From Nocardioides iriomotensis (GTDB taxonomy: Bacteria; Actinomycetota; Actinomycetes; Propionibacteriales; Nocardioidaceae): a stretch of 64,000 bases of DNA. Shown one piece after another: positions 8,671 to 17,710 of this stretch. Position 1 is the first letter of the stretch; every line of letters starts with the position of its first letter. The DNA is taken from NCBI RefSeq assembly GCF_004168035.1, contig NZ_SDPU01000035.1, positions 372,001-436,000 on the forward strand, given 5' to 3'. Under the pieces are notes generated by a model, which was not told the DNA's origin, made no database searches, and was given only the letters and a program-made list of their open reading frames with translations. A program made the position numbers and the translations under genes.

Positions 8671-10170
8671 CTACAGGCCGGCCCAGCCCTTCGACCGCTC
8701 GACCGCATCGGTCCAGCGGGCGTACGCCGCGTCGGCGTCCTTCCGCGACCCGGTCGGCTCGAACCGCTGGTCGAGCCGCCAGGTCTCGCGCAGGTCGTCG
8801 AACGACGTCCACACGCCGGTGCCGAGTCCGGCCAGGAACGCCGCTCCCAGCGCGGTCGTCTCCACGATCTGCGGCCGCTCGACCGGGACGCCGAGCTGGT
8901 CGGCCTGCATCCGGCAGAGCAGGTCGTTGGCGGACGCGCCGCCGTCGACGGTCAGGGACGTCAGCGCGGCCCGGGACGGGAGCGTCTCGACGACGTCGCG
9001 CACCTCGAACGCGATCGCCTCCAGCGTCGCGCGAACGACGTGCCCGCGGGTGGTGCCGCGGGTGATCCCGACGATCAGGCCGCGGGCGTGCGGGTCCCAG
9101 TGCGGTGCGCCGAGCCCGGTCAGGGCGGGCACGAAGACCACGCCCTGCGAGTCCGGCACGGTCGAGGCGATCGCCTCGGTCTCGGCGGCGGAGCCGACGA
9201 TCTGCAGCCCGTCGCGCAGCCACTGCACGGCCGCGCCGGTCACGAAGATCGCGCCCTCGACGGCGTACGTCAGCTCGCCGTCCGGCGACTTCCACGCCGC
9301 CGTGGACAGCAGCCCCGCGTCGGAGCGGACCACCTCGCTGCCGGTGTTGGTGAGGATGAACGAGCCGGTGCCGTAGGTGCACTTGGAGTCGCCGACGTCG
9401 AAGCAGGTCTGCCCGAACAGCGCCGACTGCTGGTCGCCGGCGATGCCCGCGATCGGCAGCTCGAGCCCGAGGAACGTGCGCGGGTCGGTCGTGCCCATCG
9501 TCGACCCGTCGCCCCAGGACGGCACCACCTCGGGCAGCGCGTCGCGCGGCACGCCGAACAGGTCGCACAGCTCGTCGCTCCACTCACCGCGCTCGAGGTC
9601 GAACAGCAGCGTGCGGGAGGCGTTGGAGACATCGGTGACGTGCCAGGTGCCGCGCGTCATCCGGGCGACGAGGTACGAGTCGACGGTGCCGATCGCGTAG
9701 CGACCGTCGTCGACGAGCGCCCAGGTGTTCGGCTCGTTCTCGGCGATCCAGACGAGCTTGGTGCCGGAGAAGTACGGGTCGAGCCGCAGGCCGGTCAGCT
9801 CGGCGACCCGGTCCTCGTGGCCGGCCTCCCGCAGGCGCGTGCAGATGTCCGCCGTACGGCGGTCCTGCCAGACGATCGCCCGGCGGGGGGAGCCGAGGGT
9901 CTCCCGGTCCCAGAGCAGGACCGTCTCGCGCTGGTTGGTGATGCCGAGCGCGCGGAGGTCCGGGCCGCCGGTCTGCTCGTAGGCCTTGAGGCAGGCGCGG
10001 GTCGCCTCGAGGGTGGCCTGCCAGATCTCCTCGGGGGAGTGCTCGACCCAGCCCGGGTGCGGGAAGTGCTGGGCGAACTCCTGGTAGCCCTTCGCCGCGA
10101 TCGTCCCCTCCTGGGAGACGACGAGCGCGGTGACCCCGGTGGTGCCTGCGTCGATGGCGAGAACGCTCAT
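8671..10170 (-). CDS. glpK: Glycerol kinase
   Basis: ATP-dependent phosphorylation of glycerol to sn-glycerol 3-phosphate in the cytoplasm. The 499-residue FGGY-family kinase has the phosphate-1 motif AIDAGTTGVTA, the NQRET and WQDRRT segments, GTVDSYLV, the AGDQQSALFGQ motif and the C-terminal VDGGASANDLLCRMQAD adenosine motif. I chose the ATG at 10170 because the family begins MSxLAIDAGTT; an in-frame start 16 codons upstream would add an Arg/His-rich tail. GAGGA lies just upstream as ribosome site. No glycerol facilitator or dehydrogenase gene is adjacent, so glycerol catabolism is not a local operon here. Confidence 0.96.
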   Translation of the reverse strand: MSVLAIDAGTTGVTALVVSQEGTIAAKGYQEFAQHFPHPGWVEHSPEEIWQATLEATRACLKAYEQTGGPDLRALGITNQRETVLLWDRETLGSPRRAIVWQDRRTADICTRLREAGHEDRVAELTGLRLDPYFSGTKLVWIAENEPNTWALVDDGRYAIGTVDSYLVARMTRGTWHVTDVSNASRTLLFDLERGEWSDELCDLFGVPRDALPEVVPSWGDGSTMGTTDPRTFLGLELPIAGIAGDQQSALFGQTCFDVGDSKCTYGTGSFILTNTGSEVVRSDAGLLSTAAWKSPDGELTYAVEGAIFVTGAAVQWLRDGLQIVGSAAETEAIASTVPDSQGVVFVPALTGLGAPHWDPHARGLIVGITRGTTRGHVVRATLEAIAFEVRDVVETLPSRAALTSLTVDGGASANDLLCRMQADQLGVPVERPQIVETTALGAAFLAGLGTGVWTSFDDLRETWRLDQRFEPTGSRKDADAAYARWTDAVERSKGWAGL

Positions 10171-10191
10171 GACGCTGGATCCTCGCACCGG

Positions 10192-10221
10192 CGGGTGGCG
10201 GTGCGCACGCACCGCCACCCG
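10192..10221 (-). terminator. Hairpin between the C15-like gene and glpK
   Basis: A perfect 13-bp inverted repeat with a GCAC loop lies 15 bases behind the stop of the upstream minus-strand gene (10237) and 21 bases ahead of the glpK start. It probably ends the C15-like transcript. No T-run follows. Confidence 0.65.
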
Positions 10222-10236
10222 GCCGTCATCACCGAG

Positions 10237-11517
10237 TCACTTCCGCAGGACAGCGGCGGCCCGAACGAGCGCGAGGGTCTGCTCGACGATCGCGTCGCGA
10301 CGGTGCACGAAGCCTCGGTCGCTGATCCGCCGCTTGTGCGGCACGCCGAGGACCGGCGTGTGCACGTGGCCGCCCACGTTCGCCGCGTCCGCGCCGTCGC
10401 GCAGCAGCGTCGCCCGGTAGGCGATCTCGTTGGACAGGTAGTCGCCCGGGCTGCCGGAGACCGCCTCCCATCCCGGCGTCGGGCCGTCGGTGTGGGTGCG
10501 CTCCTCGCCGGTGGCCGGGTCGCGCTCGGTGATCTCGCGGTTGACCCGCACGCGGTAGTCGCCGGTGTCGCGCTTCTGCATCCGCTTGACCGGGAGGTTC
10601 GTGCGGGTGAACTGCGGCTGCGGCGTCACCGTCGGGTAGCCGTCGGGGATCGGGATCGTCCCGGTCCGCTCGAGGTTCTCGTTGTCGGCGAAGCCGCCGC
10701 GGTGGGCGCCGTTCCAGACCTCGAGGTCGAACTGGTCCGGCCGGCCTTGGCTGACCGTGACCAGGGCGTCGAGCCCCCTGGTGACCTGCGGGGCGAGCGT
10801 GTGCTCGACCTCGCCGTCGGTGAAGTCGTCCCAACGGACCGGGAAGGTGGCGGTCTCGATCCGGATCCAGCCCTTCGTCGTGCGGATCTCGCGGCCGTCG
10901 AGGGCGAGCGCGACGGCGCCGGACGGGTTGCCGATCCGGGTGTCCTGGTCGAGCGTGAACGGGTCGAAGCCGGTCACCACGACCTGCCGGGTGCCGGGAC
11001 CGTCGGACTTCCGGTGCGTGGCCAGGGTGTCCTGGCCGCGCGACGTCGTCTCCAGCCGCTGCAGCAGCTGCTCGCGCGTGCCGTTGGCCAGCTTCTCCGG
11101 CGGCTGCCACTGGGTCAGCAGCCGGGTCATCGCGACCCGCGCCCAGTACAGCGGCCGGTCGTCGCCGCCGGGCAGCGTGCCCTCGACGGCGGTCCTGCCC
11201 TGTGCCCGAGCGGTGGCCCACCGCCACAGCGCGGATCCGTGCCGCTGCACGGTGGTGCGGACCTGCGGACCCGGCTTCGCGCGACAGAGGTCGGCGGCGA
11301 AGGCCTCGACGCGCGCGTCCGCCCCGCTGCGCTCGAGGACCAGTCGCGGTGCGCGCCGGTCGAGCCGGGCCTGCTCGACGGTCTGGTCGACCGTGGTGTC
11401 GAAGCAGTCGGCCGCGCCACGGGACTGGCCGGGTGGTGCGGCGGTGGCCGGGACGAGCGCGGTGCTCGTCAGCGCGAGCGCGGCGAGGGATGAGGTGATG
11501 ACCCGAGAGATGTGCAT
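10237..11517 (-). CDS. Secreted pyroglutamyl-peptidase-like (C15 fold) protein with Cys-to-Ser active site
   Basis: A 426-residue protein with a cleavable signal peptide (hydrophobic 8-22, cut near ATA-APP). The C-terminal ~260 residues match peptidase family C15: VVVTGFDPF followed by NPSGAV, the catalytic-Glu strand FDLEVWNGA, and GGHVHTPVL with the catalytic His. The motif that normally reads AGT(F/Y)xCN and supplies the nucleophile Cys here reads SPGDYLSNE, so Ser replaces Cys. The ~150-residue N-terminal part has no recognised domain. It may be an altered hydrolase or a non-catalytic binding protein. Export is unusual, because characterised C15 enzymes are cytoplasmic. Confidence 0.72.
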   Translation of the reverse strand: MHISRVITSSLAALALTSTALVPATAAPPGQSRGAADCFDTTVDQTVEQARLDRRAPRLVLERSGADARVEAFAADLCRAKPGPQVRTTVQRHGSALWRWATARAQGRTAVEGTLPGGDDRPLYWARVAMTRLLTQWQPPEKLANGTREQLLQRLETTSRGQDTLATHRKSDGPGTRQVVVTGFDPFTLDQDTRIGNPSGAVALALDGREIRTTKGWIRIETATFPVRWDDFTDGEVEHTLAPQVTRGLDALVTVSQGRPDQFDLEVWNGAHRGGFADNENLERTGTIPIPDGYPTVTPQPQFTRTNLPVKRMQKRDTGDYRVRVNREITERDPATGEERTHTDGPTPGWEAVSGSPGDYLSNEIAYRATLLRDGADAANVGGHVHTPVLGVPHKRRISDRGFVHRRDAIVEQTLALVRAAAVLRK

Positions 11518-11662
11518 CGTGCCTGATTACTCCAGCGCCGTACGACGGGCAAGCCGGGACCGCCACCTCGTGAGACGCGGCAGTGGGGTCTGGATCGATC
11601 AAACGGGTCGTCGCTAGGTTTGTCGCGAACGTCTCGACACCCCGGACCAGGAGGAAGAGCAG

Positions 11663-12691
11663 ATGCGCGTCGGAGTGCTGACCGGTGGCGGTGACTGTCC
11701 CGGTCTCAACGCGGTGATCCGGGGGGTCGTGCGCAAGGGCGTCAAGACCTACGGCTACGAGTTCGTCGGGTTCCGCGACGGCTGGCGCGGTCCGCTGGAG
11801 AACGTCACGATGCCGCTCGGTGTCGACCAGGTCCGCGGCATCCTCCCGCGCGGCGGCACCATCCTCGGCTCCTCGCGCACCAACCCGTTCAAGATCGACG
11901 GCGGCGTCGAGAAGATCAAGGACAGCCTCGCGGCCAACGGCGTCGACGCGCTGATCGCGATCGGCGGCGAGGACACCCTCGGCGTCGCCACCAAGCTCGC
12001 GGACCTCGGCGTGAACGTCGTGGGCGTGCCCAAGACGATCGACAACGACCTCAGCGGCACCGACTTCACCTTCGGCTTCGACACCGCGGTCAACATCGCC
12101 ATGGAGGCGATCGACCGCCTGCACACCACCGCCGAGTCGCACCACCGCGTGCTCGTCGTCGAGGTGATGGGCCGGCACGCCGGCTGGATCGCGCTGCACG
12201 CCGGCCTCGCGGGTGGCGCGAACGTCGTGCTGATCCCCGAGCAGCCGTTCGACATCGAGAAGGTCTGCGCGCTGGTCGAGAGCCGGTTCGAGACCCGCTA
12301 CTCGCCGATCATCGTGGTCTCCGAGGGCGCCGTCCCGGCGGAGGGCGGCGACATGACGCTGCAGAGCGGCGAGCTCGACGCCTTCGGACACGTCCGACTC
12401 GGCGGCATCGGCGACCGGCTCGCCAGCGAGATCGAGCACCGCACCGGCAAGGAGGCCCGCGCGGTCGTCCTCGGCCACGTGCAGCGCGGCGGCACGCCCA
12501 CGGCCTTCGACCGCTGGCTCGCCACCCGCTTCGGCCTGCAGGCGATCACCGCCGTGCACGACAAGGACTACGGGAAGATGGTCGCCCTGCGCGGCACCGA
12601 GATCGTCCGCGTCCCGCTCATCGAGGGCACCGGTGAGCTCAAGCTCGTCAGTCCCGAGGAGTATGCCGAAGCCGAGGTCTTCTTCGGCTAG
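11663..12691 (+). CDS. pfp: 6-phosphofructokinase, pyrophosphate-type signature
   Basis: Phosphorylates fructose 6-phosphate in glycolysis. The 342-residue protein is full length for actinobacterial group III PFKs: GVLTGGGDCPGLN, PKTIDNDL (catalytic Asp), the MGRHAGW substrate motif and LGHVQRGGTPTA. The phosphoryl-donor site reads GGEDT. ATP-dependent relatives (for example mycobacterial PfkA) have GGEGT, while the Asp goes with the PPi-dependent enzyme of Amycolatopsis, so PPi is the predicted donor and the reaction would be reversible. AGGAGGAAG upstream is a strong ribosome site. A -10-like TAGGTT is at 11615-11620. Confidence 0.88.
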   Translation: MRVGVLTGGGDCPGLNAVIRGVVRKGVKTYGYEFVGFRDGWRGPLENVTMPLGVDQVRGILPRGGTILGSSRTNPFKIDGGVEKIKDSLAANGVDALIAIGGEDTLGVATKLADLGVNVVGVPKTIDNDLSGTDFTFGFDTAVNIAMEAIDRLHTTAESHHRVLVVEVMGRHAGWIALHAGLAGGANVVLIPEQPFDIEKVCALVESRFETRYSPIIVVSEGAVPAEGGDMTLQSGELDAFGHVRLGGIGDRLASEIEHRTGKEARAVVLGHVQRGGTPTAFDRWLATRFGLQAITAVHDKDYGKMVALRGTEIVRVPLIEGTGELKLVSPEEYAEAEVFFG

Positions 12692-12694
12692 CCT
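12689..12694 (+). promoter_or_regulatory. Leaderless-type -10 element overlapping the pfp stop codon
   Basis: TAGCCT, whose TAG is also the stop codon of the phosphofructokinase gene, is followed by 6 bases and the GTG at 12701. The following gene would thus have its own leaderless transcript in addition to any read-through. Confidence 0.45.
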
Positions 12695-12700
12695 CCCGGC

Positions 12701-13126
12701 GTGGCGGTCGACCGGGTCAGCACGTTCCTGAAGGAGCGCATCGCCCCGTCGCTGCGTGCCGAGGGTTTCAAGGGGTCGGGCCAGAAGTTCGAGCTGCCGG
12801 TCGCCGGCTGGTGGGCGCTCCTGGAGTTCCAGCGTGCCCGCTTCGGCACCAAGGACGACGTGCTGGTGACCGTCAACGTGCTCGCCTGCTCGCACGAGAC
12901 CTGGGAGCAGGCACGTCGCGAGCGGCCGGCCATCGGTGACCGACCTGTCGGCTACGCGATCTACCCCGAGCCGGTGTGGTGCTCGCGCATCGGCTCGCTC
13001 ATGCCGGCCGGCACGGACCACTGGTGGCGGGTCACCCCGGACACCGACCTGGACGATCTCGCCGACGAGATGCTCGAGGCGATCACGACGTACGCGATTC
13101 CGGCGATCCGTTCCCGGCTGCCCTGA
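12701..13126 (+). CDS. DUF4304-like protein
   Basis: A 141-residue soluble protein with the pattern of DUF4304: an N-terminal helix (FLKERIAPSLRAEGFKGSGQKFEL) followed by mixed strands and a closing Asp-rich helix (DTDLDDLADEMLEAITTYAIPAI). These proteins are common beside unrelated genes and lack a known function; some may be immunity-like. The 3' end overlaps the convergent nuclease gene by 44 bases. Confidence 0.6.
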   Translation: MAVDRVSTFLKERIAPSLRAEGFKGSGQKFELPVAGWWALLEFQRARFGTKDDVLVTVNVLACSHETWEQARRERPAIGDRPVGYAIYPEPVWCSRIGSLMPAGTDHWWRVTPDTDLDDLADEMLEAITTYAIPAIRSRLP

Positions 13127-13871
13127 GGTCCAGGTCCACCACCAGCGCGCGGTGGTCCGACATCGGCAGCTGCCGCGCCTCCGTGTGCGTGGCGTGCAGC
13201 CCCCCGGCCGTCAGCACGTGGTCGATCTGCACGACCGGCTGGTCGGCCGGGAACGTCAGGTGGCTCGCCAGCGGCCGCATCCCGGTGAGCCGGTGCGCGG
13301 CTCCCGGTTCCATGTTCAGGTCGCCGGTCAGGACGCGCGGGCCGGGCAGGCTGAGCATGGCGGTCGCGAGCCGACGCAGCTGCCGGCCGTTCCAGTACGG
13401 CAGGAACGTCAGGTGCGTCGCCACCACCGTCAGGCCGTCGAGCTCGGCGGCCAGCGCCACGCGCGGCTCGTCGCGGACCAGGGTCGGCCGCGTCGCGCCC
13501 GGCCAGCGGTACGGCGCGCGCCCCGGCGCGGGCGACAGCCGCAGCACGTGCCACGCCCGGACCGGGAGGCGGCTGAGCAGCGCGATGCCGTAGGCCGTGG
13601 CCGCGGAGGCGTCGTCCCGCCCCGCCGCCCGCCACGCGCTGCCGGGGGTGCCCACCAGCGCGGGCACGAACGCGTGATGGGTGGCGCCCATCGCCTCCGC
13701 CGCGACCGTGGTCAGATCGGCCCCGCGGGAGCGGCGCTGACCCCGGTCGACCTCCTGGAGGGCGAGCACGTCGGCGTCGAGGGAGCGGACCGCGTCGGCG
13801 TACCGCCCGAGGTCGGCACGCTTCTCGCCCACGGTCCGACCGCTGAGGATGTTGAAGGTGGCCAGGCGCAC
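13083..13871 (-). CDS. Endonuclease/exonuclease/phosphatase family protein
   Basis: A 262-residue EEP-fold metal-dependent hydrolase, without a signal peptide. Visible motifs are LATFNIL (metal-site Asn), ALQEVD (catalytic Glu), LTGDLNMEPG (catalytic Asp and Asn) and SDHRALVVDL (catalytic Asp-His). Family members cleave DNA, RNA, nucleotides or phospholipid headgroups; the substrate here cannot be told. The GTG start at 13871 leaves 67 bases to the divergent helicase gene. The end overlaps the DUF4304-like gene by 44 bases. Confidence 0.85.
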   Translation of the reverse strand: MRLATFNILSGRTVGEKRADLGRYADAVRSLDADVLALQEVDRGQRRSRGADLTTVAAEAMGATHHAFVPALVGTPGSAWRAAGRDDASAATAYGIALLSRLPVRAWHVLRLSPAPGRAPYRWPGATRPTLVRDEPRVALAAELDGLTVVATHLTFLPYWNGRQLRRLATAMLSLPGPRVLTGDLNMEPGAAHRLTGMRPLASHLTFPADQPVVQIDHVLTAGGLHATHTEARQLPMSDHRALVVDLDLRAAGNGSPESRTS

Positions 13872-13926
13872 CCGGTCAGCCTGCCAGTCCTGTGGACGGC
13901 CCGTCGTGGCCGTCGGTGCCGTTCCC

Positions 13927-13932
13927 TACGGT
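13927..13932 (+). promoter_or_regulatory. Leaderless-type -10 element of the RecQ-like helicase gene
   Basis: TACGGT followed by 6 bases and the ATG at 13939; no ribosome site is visible. This supports the start chosen for the helicase over the longer in-frame reading from 13849. Confidence 0.5.
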
Positions 13933-13938
13933 GAACGC

Positions 13939-16038
13939 ATGACCACCACCGCACTCGCCGACAGCCGCGCCCAGACCGCACACCGGGTCATCGAGGCGAT
14001 GGCCGGCGCCGGCGCGCGGCTGCGCGACGACCAGGAGACCGCCGTCGCCGCGCTCTGCGAGCCGGCCGCGCGGGTGCTCGTCGTGCAGGCGACCGGGTGG
14101 GGCAAGTCGGCGGTCTACTGGGTGGCCACCGCGATCCGGCGCAGCGAGGGCGCCGGCCCGACCCTCGTCGTGTCGCCGCTGCTCAGCCTGATGCGCGACC
14201 AGGTCGCCGCCGCCGGCCGGGCCGGGCTGACCGCGGCCACCCTCAACTCCTCCAACTTCGACGACTGGTCCGCGATCGAGGACGGCCTGCTGGCCGGCGA
14301 CATCGACGTCCTGCTCGTCTCGCCCGAGCGGCTCGCCAACCCGGGCTTCGGCCGGCGGGTCCTCGACGGGCTCGCGGGGCGGCTCGGCCTGGTCGTCATC
14401 GACGAGGCGCACGCGGTGTCCGACTGGGGCCACGACTTCCGGCCCGACTACCGCCGCGTCTCCGACGTGCTGCAGCGGCTCAACCCCGACACCCCGGTGC
14501 TGGCCACCACCGCGACCGCCAACGCCCGCGTCACCGACGACGTCGCGCACCAGCTCGGCGACGCCACGCTGGTGCTGCGCGGCCAGCTCGCCCGGGCCAG
14601 CCTGGAGCTGTCGGTGGTCGACCGGCTCACCCCGCTCGACCGCTACGCCTGGGTGGTCGACCACCTGCCCCGGCTGCCGGGCTCCGGCATCGTCTACACG
14701 CTCACCGTCGCCGACGCCGAGCGGCTCGCCGCCGCGGTCACCGAGGTGCACGGGCGCGACGTCCCGGTCGCGGCCTACACCGGCCAGCTCGAGGCCGACG
14801 CCCGCCACGAGCTCGAGGACGCGCTGCGCGACAACCGGCTCAAGGCGCTGATCGCCACGTCCGCGCTCGGGATGGGCTACGACAAGCCCGACCTCGGGTT
14901 CGTGGTGCACGTCGGGGCGCCGCCGTCGCCGGTGTCCTACTACCAGCAGGTCGGCCGTGCCGGTCGCGCGATCGAGCACGCCCACGCGGTGCTGCTGCCG
15001 TCCGACGCCGACGCCGGCGTGTGGGACTACTTCGCCAGGGCCACCATCCCGGTGCCCGAGCAGGTCGACAAGGTGCTGGCGGTGCTGTCGGCCGACGAGC
15101 CGGTCAGCGTGGCCGCGGTCGAGGCCCAGTCCGGGGTACGCCGCGGGCGCGTGGAGCTGATGCTCAAGCAGCTGGCCGTCGATGGGGTCGTCGACCGGCT
15201 CGAGGGCGGCTGGGTCGCGACCGGGACGCCGTGGGTCTACGACCACGAGCACTACGACGGTGTCGTGGCGGTGCGCCGCCGCGAGGCCGACATCATGCGC
15301 GCCTACACGCGCGGGGAGCGCTGCCTGATGGAGCTCCTGCAGTCCTCCCTCGACGACCCGCACGCCGAGCCGTGCGGGCGCTGCTCGGTGTGCCGCGGCG
15401 CGCTGCCCGACGCGCTCGACGGGGCACCGTCGGTCGAGACGCTCAAGGCCGTCACCGACCTGCTGCGCCGGCAGGTGCACCTGCTCGAGCCGCGCAAGAT
15501 GTGGCCCGGCGGCGCGTTCGGCACCCGCGGCCGGATCGCGCCCGAGGACGGCCACGAGGTCGGCCGCACCCTCGTGCACGCCGACGCCCCCGAGTGGCGC
15601 GAGACCGTCGCGTCCCTGTTCAAGATCGACGCGCCAGCGCCGGACGAGGTGGGGGAGGCCTGCGTCCGGCTGCTCGCAGGCTGGAAGGACTCCTGGTCGC
15701 AGCGTCCCGAGGTCGTCGTCGACCTCCCGGCCTTCGGCTTCCCGACGATGACCGCCTCGGTCGCCGACCACGTCGCGGCGCGCGGGCGGCTCGACCGGGC
15801 GTCGCTGCCCGTGCCCGCGCGCGTGCCGGACCTGCGCGCCATGTCGTCGGCCGACGAGGCCGCGTTCTGGCGCGACACGCTCACCCCCGACTCGCTCCCT
15901 CCCGAGGTTGCGGACCGGTGCGTCCTGCTGGTCGTCGACGCCACCTCGTCGCTGTGGCCGATCACGGTCGCGGCCGCCGCGCTGCGTCGTGCCGGGGCGT
16001 CCGCCGTACTCCCGATGCTGCTGCACCGGAGGCCGTGA
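13939..16038 (+). CDS. RecQ-family ATP-dependent DNA helicase
   Basis: 3'-5' DNA-unwinding motor (699 residues). Motif I is QATGWGKSAVYW (about residue 50), motif II DEAH in VVIDEAHAVSDWGHDFRPDYRR (about 153), motif III ATTATAN, motif V TSALGMGYDKPDL and motif VI QVGRAGRA. The RecQ zinc site follows near residues 458-480 (RxxRCLMELLQ, then EPCGRCSVC). The C-terminal ~200 residues are an extension not matching RQC or HRDC by eye. A start at 13849 would add 30 residues not typical of the family. The likely role is recombinational repair or replication-fork processing. Confidence 0.92.
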   Translation: MTTTALADSRAQTAHRVIEAMAGAGARLRDDQETAVAALCEPAARVLVVQATGWGKSAVYWVATAIRRSEGAGPTLVVSPLLSLMRDQVAAAGRAGLTAATLNSSNFDDWSAIEDGLLAGDIDVLLVSPERLANPGFGRRVLDGLAGRLGLVVIDEAHAVSDWGHDFRPDYRRVSDVLQRLNPDTPVLATTATANARVTDDVAHQLGDATLVLRGQLARASLELSVVDRLTPLDRYAWVVDHLPRLPGSGIVYTLTVADAERLAAAVTEVHGRDVPVAAYTGQLEADARHELEDALRDNRLKALIATSALGMGYDKPDLGFVVHVGAPPSPVSYYQQVGRAGRAIEHAHAVLLPSDADAGVWDYFARATIPVPEQVDKVLAVLSADEPVSVAAVEAQSGVRRGRVELMLKQLAVDGVVDRLEGGWVATGTPWVYDHEHYDGVVAVRRREADIMRAYTRGERCLMELLQSSLDDPHAEPCGRCSVCRGALPDALDGAPSVETLKAVTDLLRRQVHLLEPRKMWPGGAFGTRGRIAPEDGHEVGRTLVHADAPEWRETVASLFKIDAPAPDEVGEACVRLLAGWKDSWSQRPEVVVDLPAFGFPTMTASVADHVAARGRLDRASLPVPARVPDLRAMSSADEAAFWRDTLTPDSLPPEVADRCVLLVVDATSSLWPITVAAAALRRAGASAVLPMLLHRRP

Positions 16039-16108
16039 CCCGACCTCGCGTGCTTCGTTCTGCCCCTTCGGGGGAAAGAGACAGTGAACGAGCGACCAAG
16101 GAGGGTTC

Positions 16109-17557
16109 ATGAGCACCGAGGTCCAGCCCGATCAGGGCCACGAACAGCACGAGCTCAAGCGGGTGATGGGGCCCAAGCTCCTGCTCCTGTTCATCGTCGG
16201 CGACATCCTGGGCGCCGGCGTTTACGCGGTCACCGGCGACATCGCGGGCGAAGTGGGCGGAATCGCCTGGCTGCCGTTCCTCGTGGCGTTCACCGTCGCG
16301 ACCCTGACGGCGTTCTCCTACCTGGAGCTCGTCACCAAGTACCCCCATGCCGCCGGCGCCGCGCTGTACACGCACAAGGCCTTCGGCATCCACTTCGTCA
16401 CGTTCCTCGTGGCGTTCACCGTGGTCTGCTCCGGCATCACGAGCGCGTCCACCTCGTCGAACCTGCTCGCCGCGAACCTGCTGGCCGGCCTCGACGGCAC
16501 CATCGGCGGGGTCCCGACCTCGACCGGCGCCACGCTCGTGGTCGCGCTCGGCTTCATGATCGTGCTCGCGCTGATCAACCTCCGAGGTGTCGGCGAGAGC
16601 GTGAAGTTCAACGTCGTGCTGACCCTCGTGGAGATCTCGGCGCTGGCGATCGTCATCGGCATCGGCTTCTACGCCATGTCGACCAACGGGGTCGACCTCG
16701 GCCAGGTCGTCGCGTTCGAGGACGCCAACGACCGCGGCATGTTCGTCGCGGTGACCGTCGCGACCGCGATCGCGTTCTTCTCGATGGTCGGCTTCGAGGA
16801 CTCGGTCAACATGGTCGAGGAGTGCCACGAGCCGGAGCGGATCTTCCCGCGCACCATGCTGACCGGTCTCGGGATCGCGGTTGTCATCTACATGCTCGTC
16901 GCGGTCTCAGTCGTGATGGTGCTGCCCCTCGGCGAGATCGAGAGCTTCGACGGCGAGACCGGGATCCTGCTCGAGGTGGTCAAGGCCGGCGCCCCGAACT
17001 TCCCGGTCGACACGATCTTCCCGTTCCTCACCGTCTTCGCGGTCGCCAACACCGCGCTGATCAACATGCTGATGGCCAGCCGCCTGATCTACGGCATGGC
17101 CAAGCAGGACGTGCTGCCCCGCTCGCTCAGCCGGGTGCTGCCGGGCCGCCGCACGCCGTGGGCCGGCATCGTCTTCACCACGCTGCTCGCCCTCGGCCTG
17201 ATCACCGTCGTCACGTACCAGGCAGAGTCCTCGATCGTGGGCGCCCTCGCCGGTACGACGGGTCTCCTCCTGCTTGTCGTCTTCTCGATCGTCAACGTCG
17301 CCTGCCTCGTGCTGCGGCGCGACACCCAGACGCCCACGCGCTTCCGGGCGCCGACCGTGTTCCCGGTGCTCGGCGCCGTGGCCTGCCTGTTCTTCACCGG
17401 CCCGTGGGCGCGCGACCCGGAGGACTGGATCCAGTACAAGATCGCCGGCGGCCTGCTCGCCGTCGGCATCCTGCTCTGGGCGCTGACCTGGGCGACCAAC
17501 CGCGGCGTGCGCGCGCAGAAGACCGGCTTCCGCGACCCCGACCACATCGACGGCTGA
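16109..17557 (+). CDS. APC-family amino-acid permease
   Basis: A 482-residue integral membrane transporter with about 12-13 hydrophobic segments. The first helix carries the unwound substrate-binding motif of the APC superfamily (VGDILGAGVYAVTGD), and a conserved GFEDSVNMVEE segment lies mid-protein. It probably imports an amino acid or polyamine using the proton gradient; the substrate is not predictable. AAGGAGGG six bases before the ATG supports the start. It stands alone between the helicase and the glycan locus. Confidence 0.88.
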   Translation: MSTEVQPDQGHEQHELKRVMGPKLLLLFIVGDILGAGVYAVTGDIAGEVGGIAWLPFLVAFTVATLTAFSYLELVTKYPHAAGAALYTHKAFGIHFVTFLVAFTVVCSGITSASTSSNLLAANLLAGLDGTIGGVPTSTGATLVVALGFMIVLALINLRGVGESVKFNVVLTLVEISALAIVIGIGFYAMSTNGVDLGQVVAFEDANDRGMFVAVTVATAIAFFSMVGFEDSVNMVEECHEPERIFPRTMLTGLGIAVVIYMLVAVSVVMVLPLGEIESFDGETGILLEVVKAGAPNFPVDTIFPFLTVFAVANTALINMLMASRLIYGMAKQDVLPRSLSRVLPGRRTPWAGIVFTTLLALGLITVVTYQAESSIVGALAGTTGLLLLVVFSIVNVACLVLRRDTQTPTRFRAPTVFPVLGAVACLFFTGPWARDPEDWIQYKIAGGLLAVGILLWALTWATNRGVRAQKTGFRDPDHIDG

Positions 17558-17710
17558 CGCCGGAGGGATCGAGCTGGAGTGCGGCCCGACCGGCAGGACG
17601 GTGGCGTACTAGAGTCCAATTGACCAGCCGAGGTCAACGGACGGATTCAGAGTCCCGTTGCCGTCCGCTGGACTTGGGCAAACACCGATCCGGCGGGGAG
17701 TGTACGAGCA
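17558..17710. other. Intergenic region with short inverted repeat
   Basis: 153 bases with no gene. It includes TTGACC(N6)GGTCAA (6-bp arms, about 17618-17635), which could be a regulator half-site pair, and a TAGAGT that could serve as a -10. Neither is strong enough to name. Confidence 0.35.

Noticed and set aside
9040-11493. Long plus-strand frame opposite glpK and the C15-like gene
   Set aside because: Spans two real genes in antisense; composition is an artefact of GC-rich third positions.
13876-16116. 746-codon minus-strand frame opposite the RecQ-like helicase
   Set aside because: Antisense shadow of a gene with intact helicase motifs.
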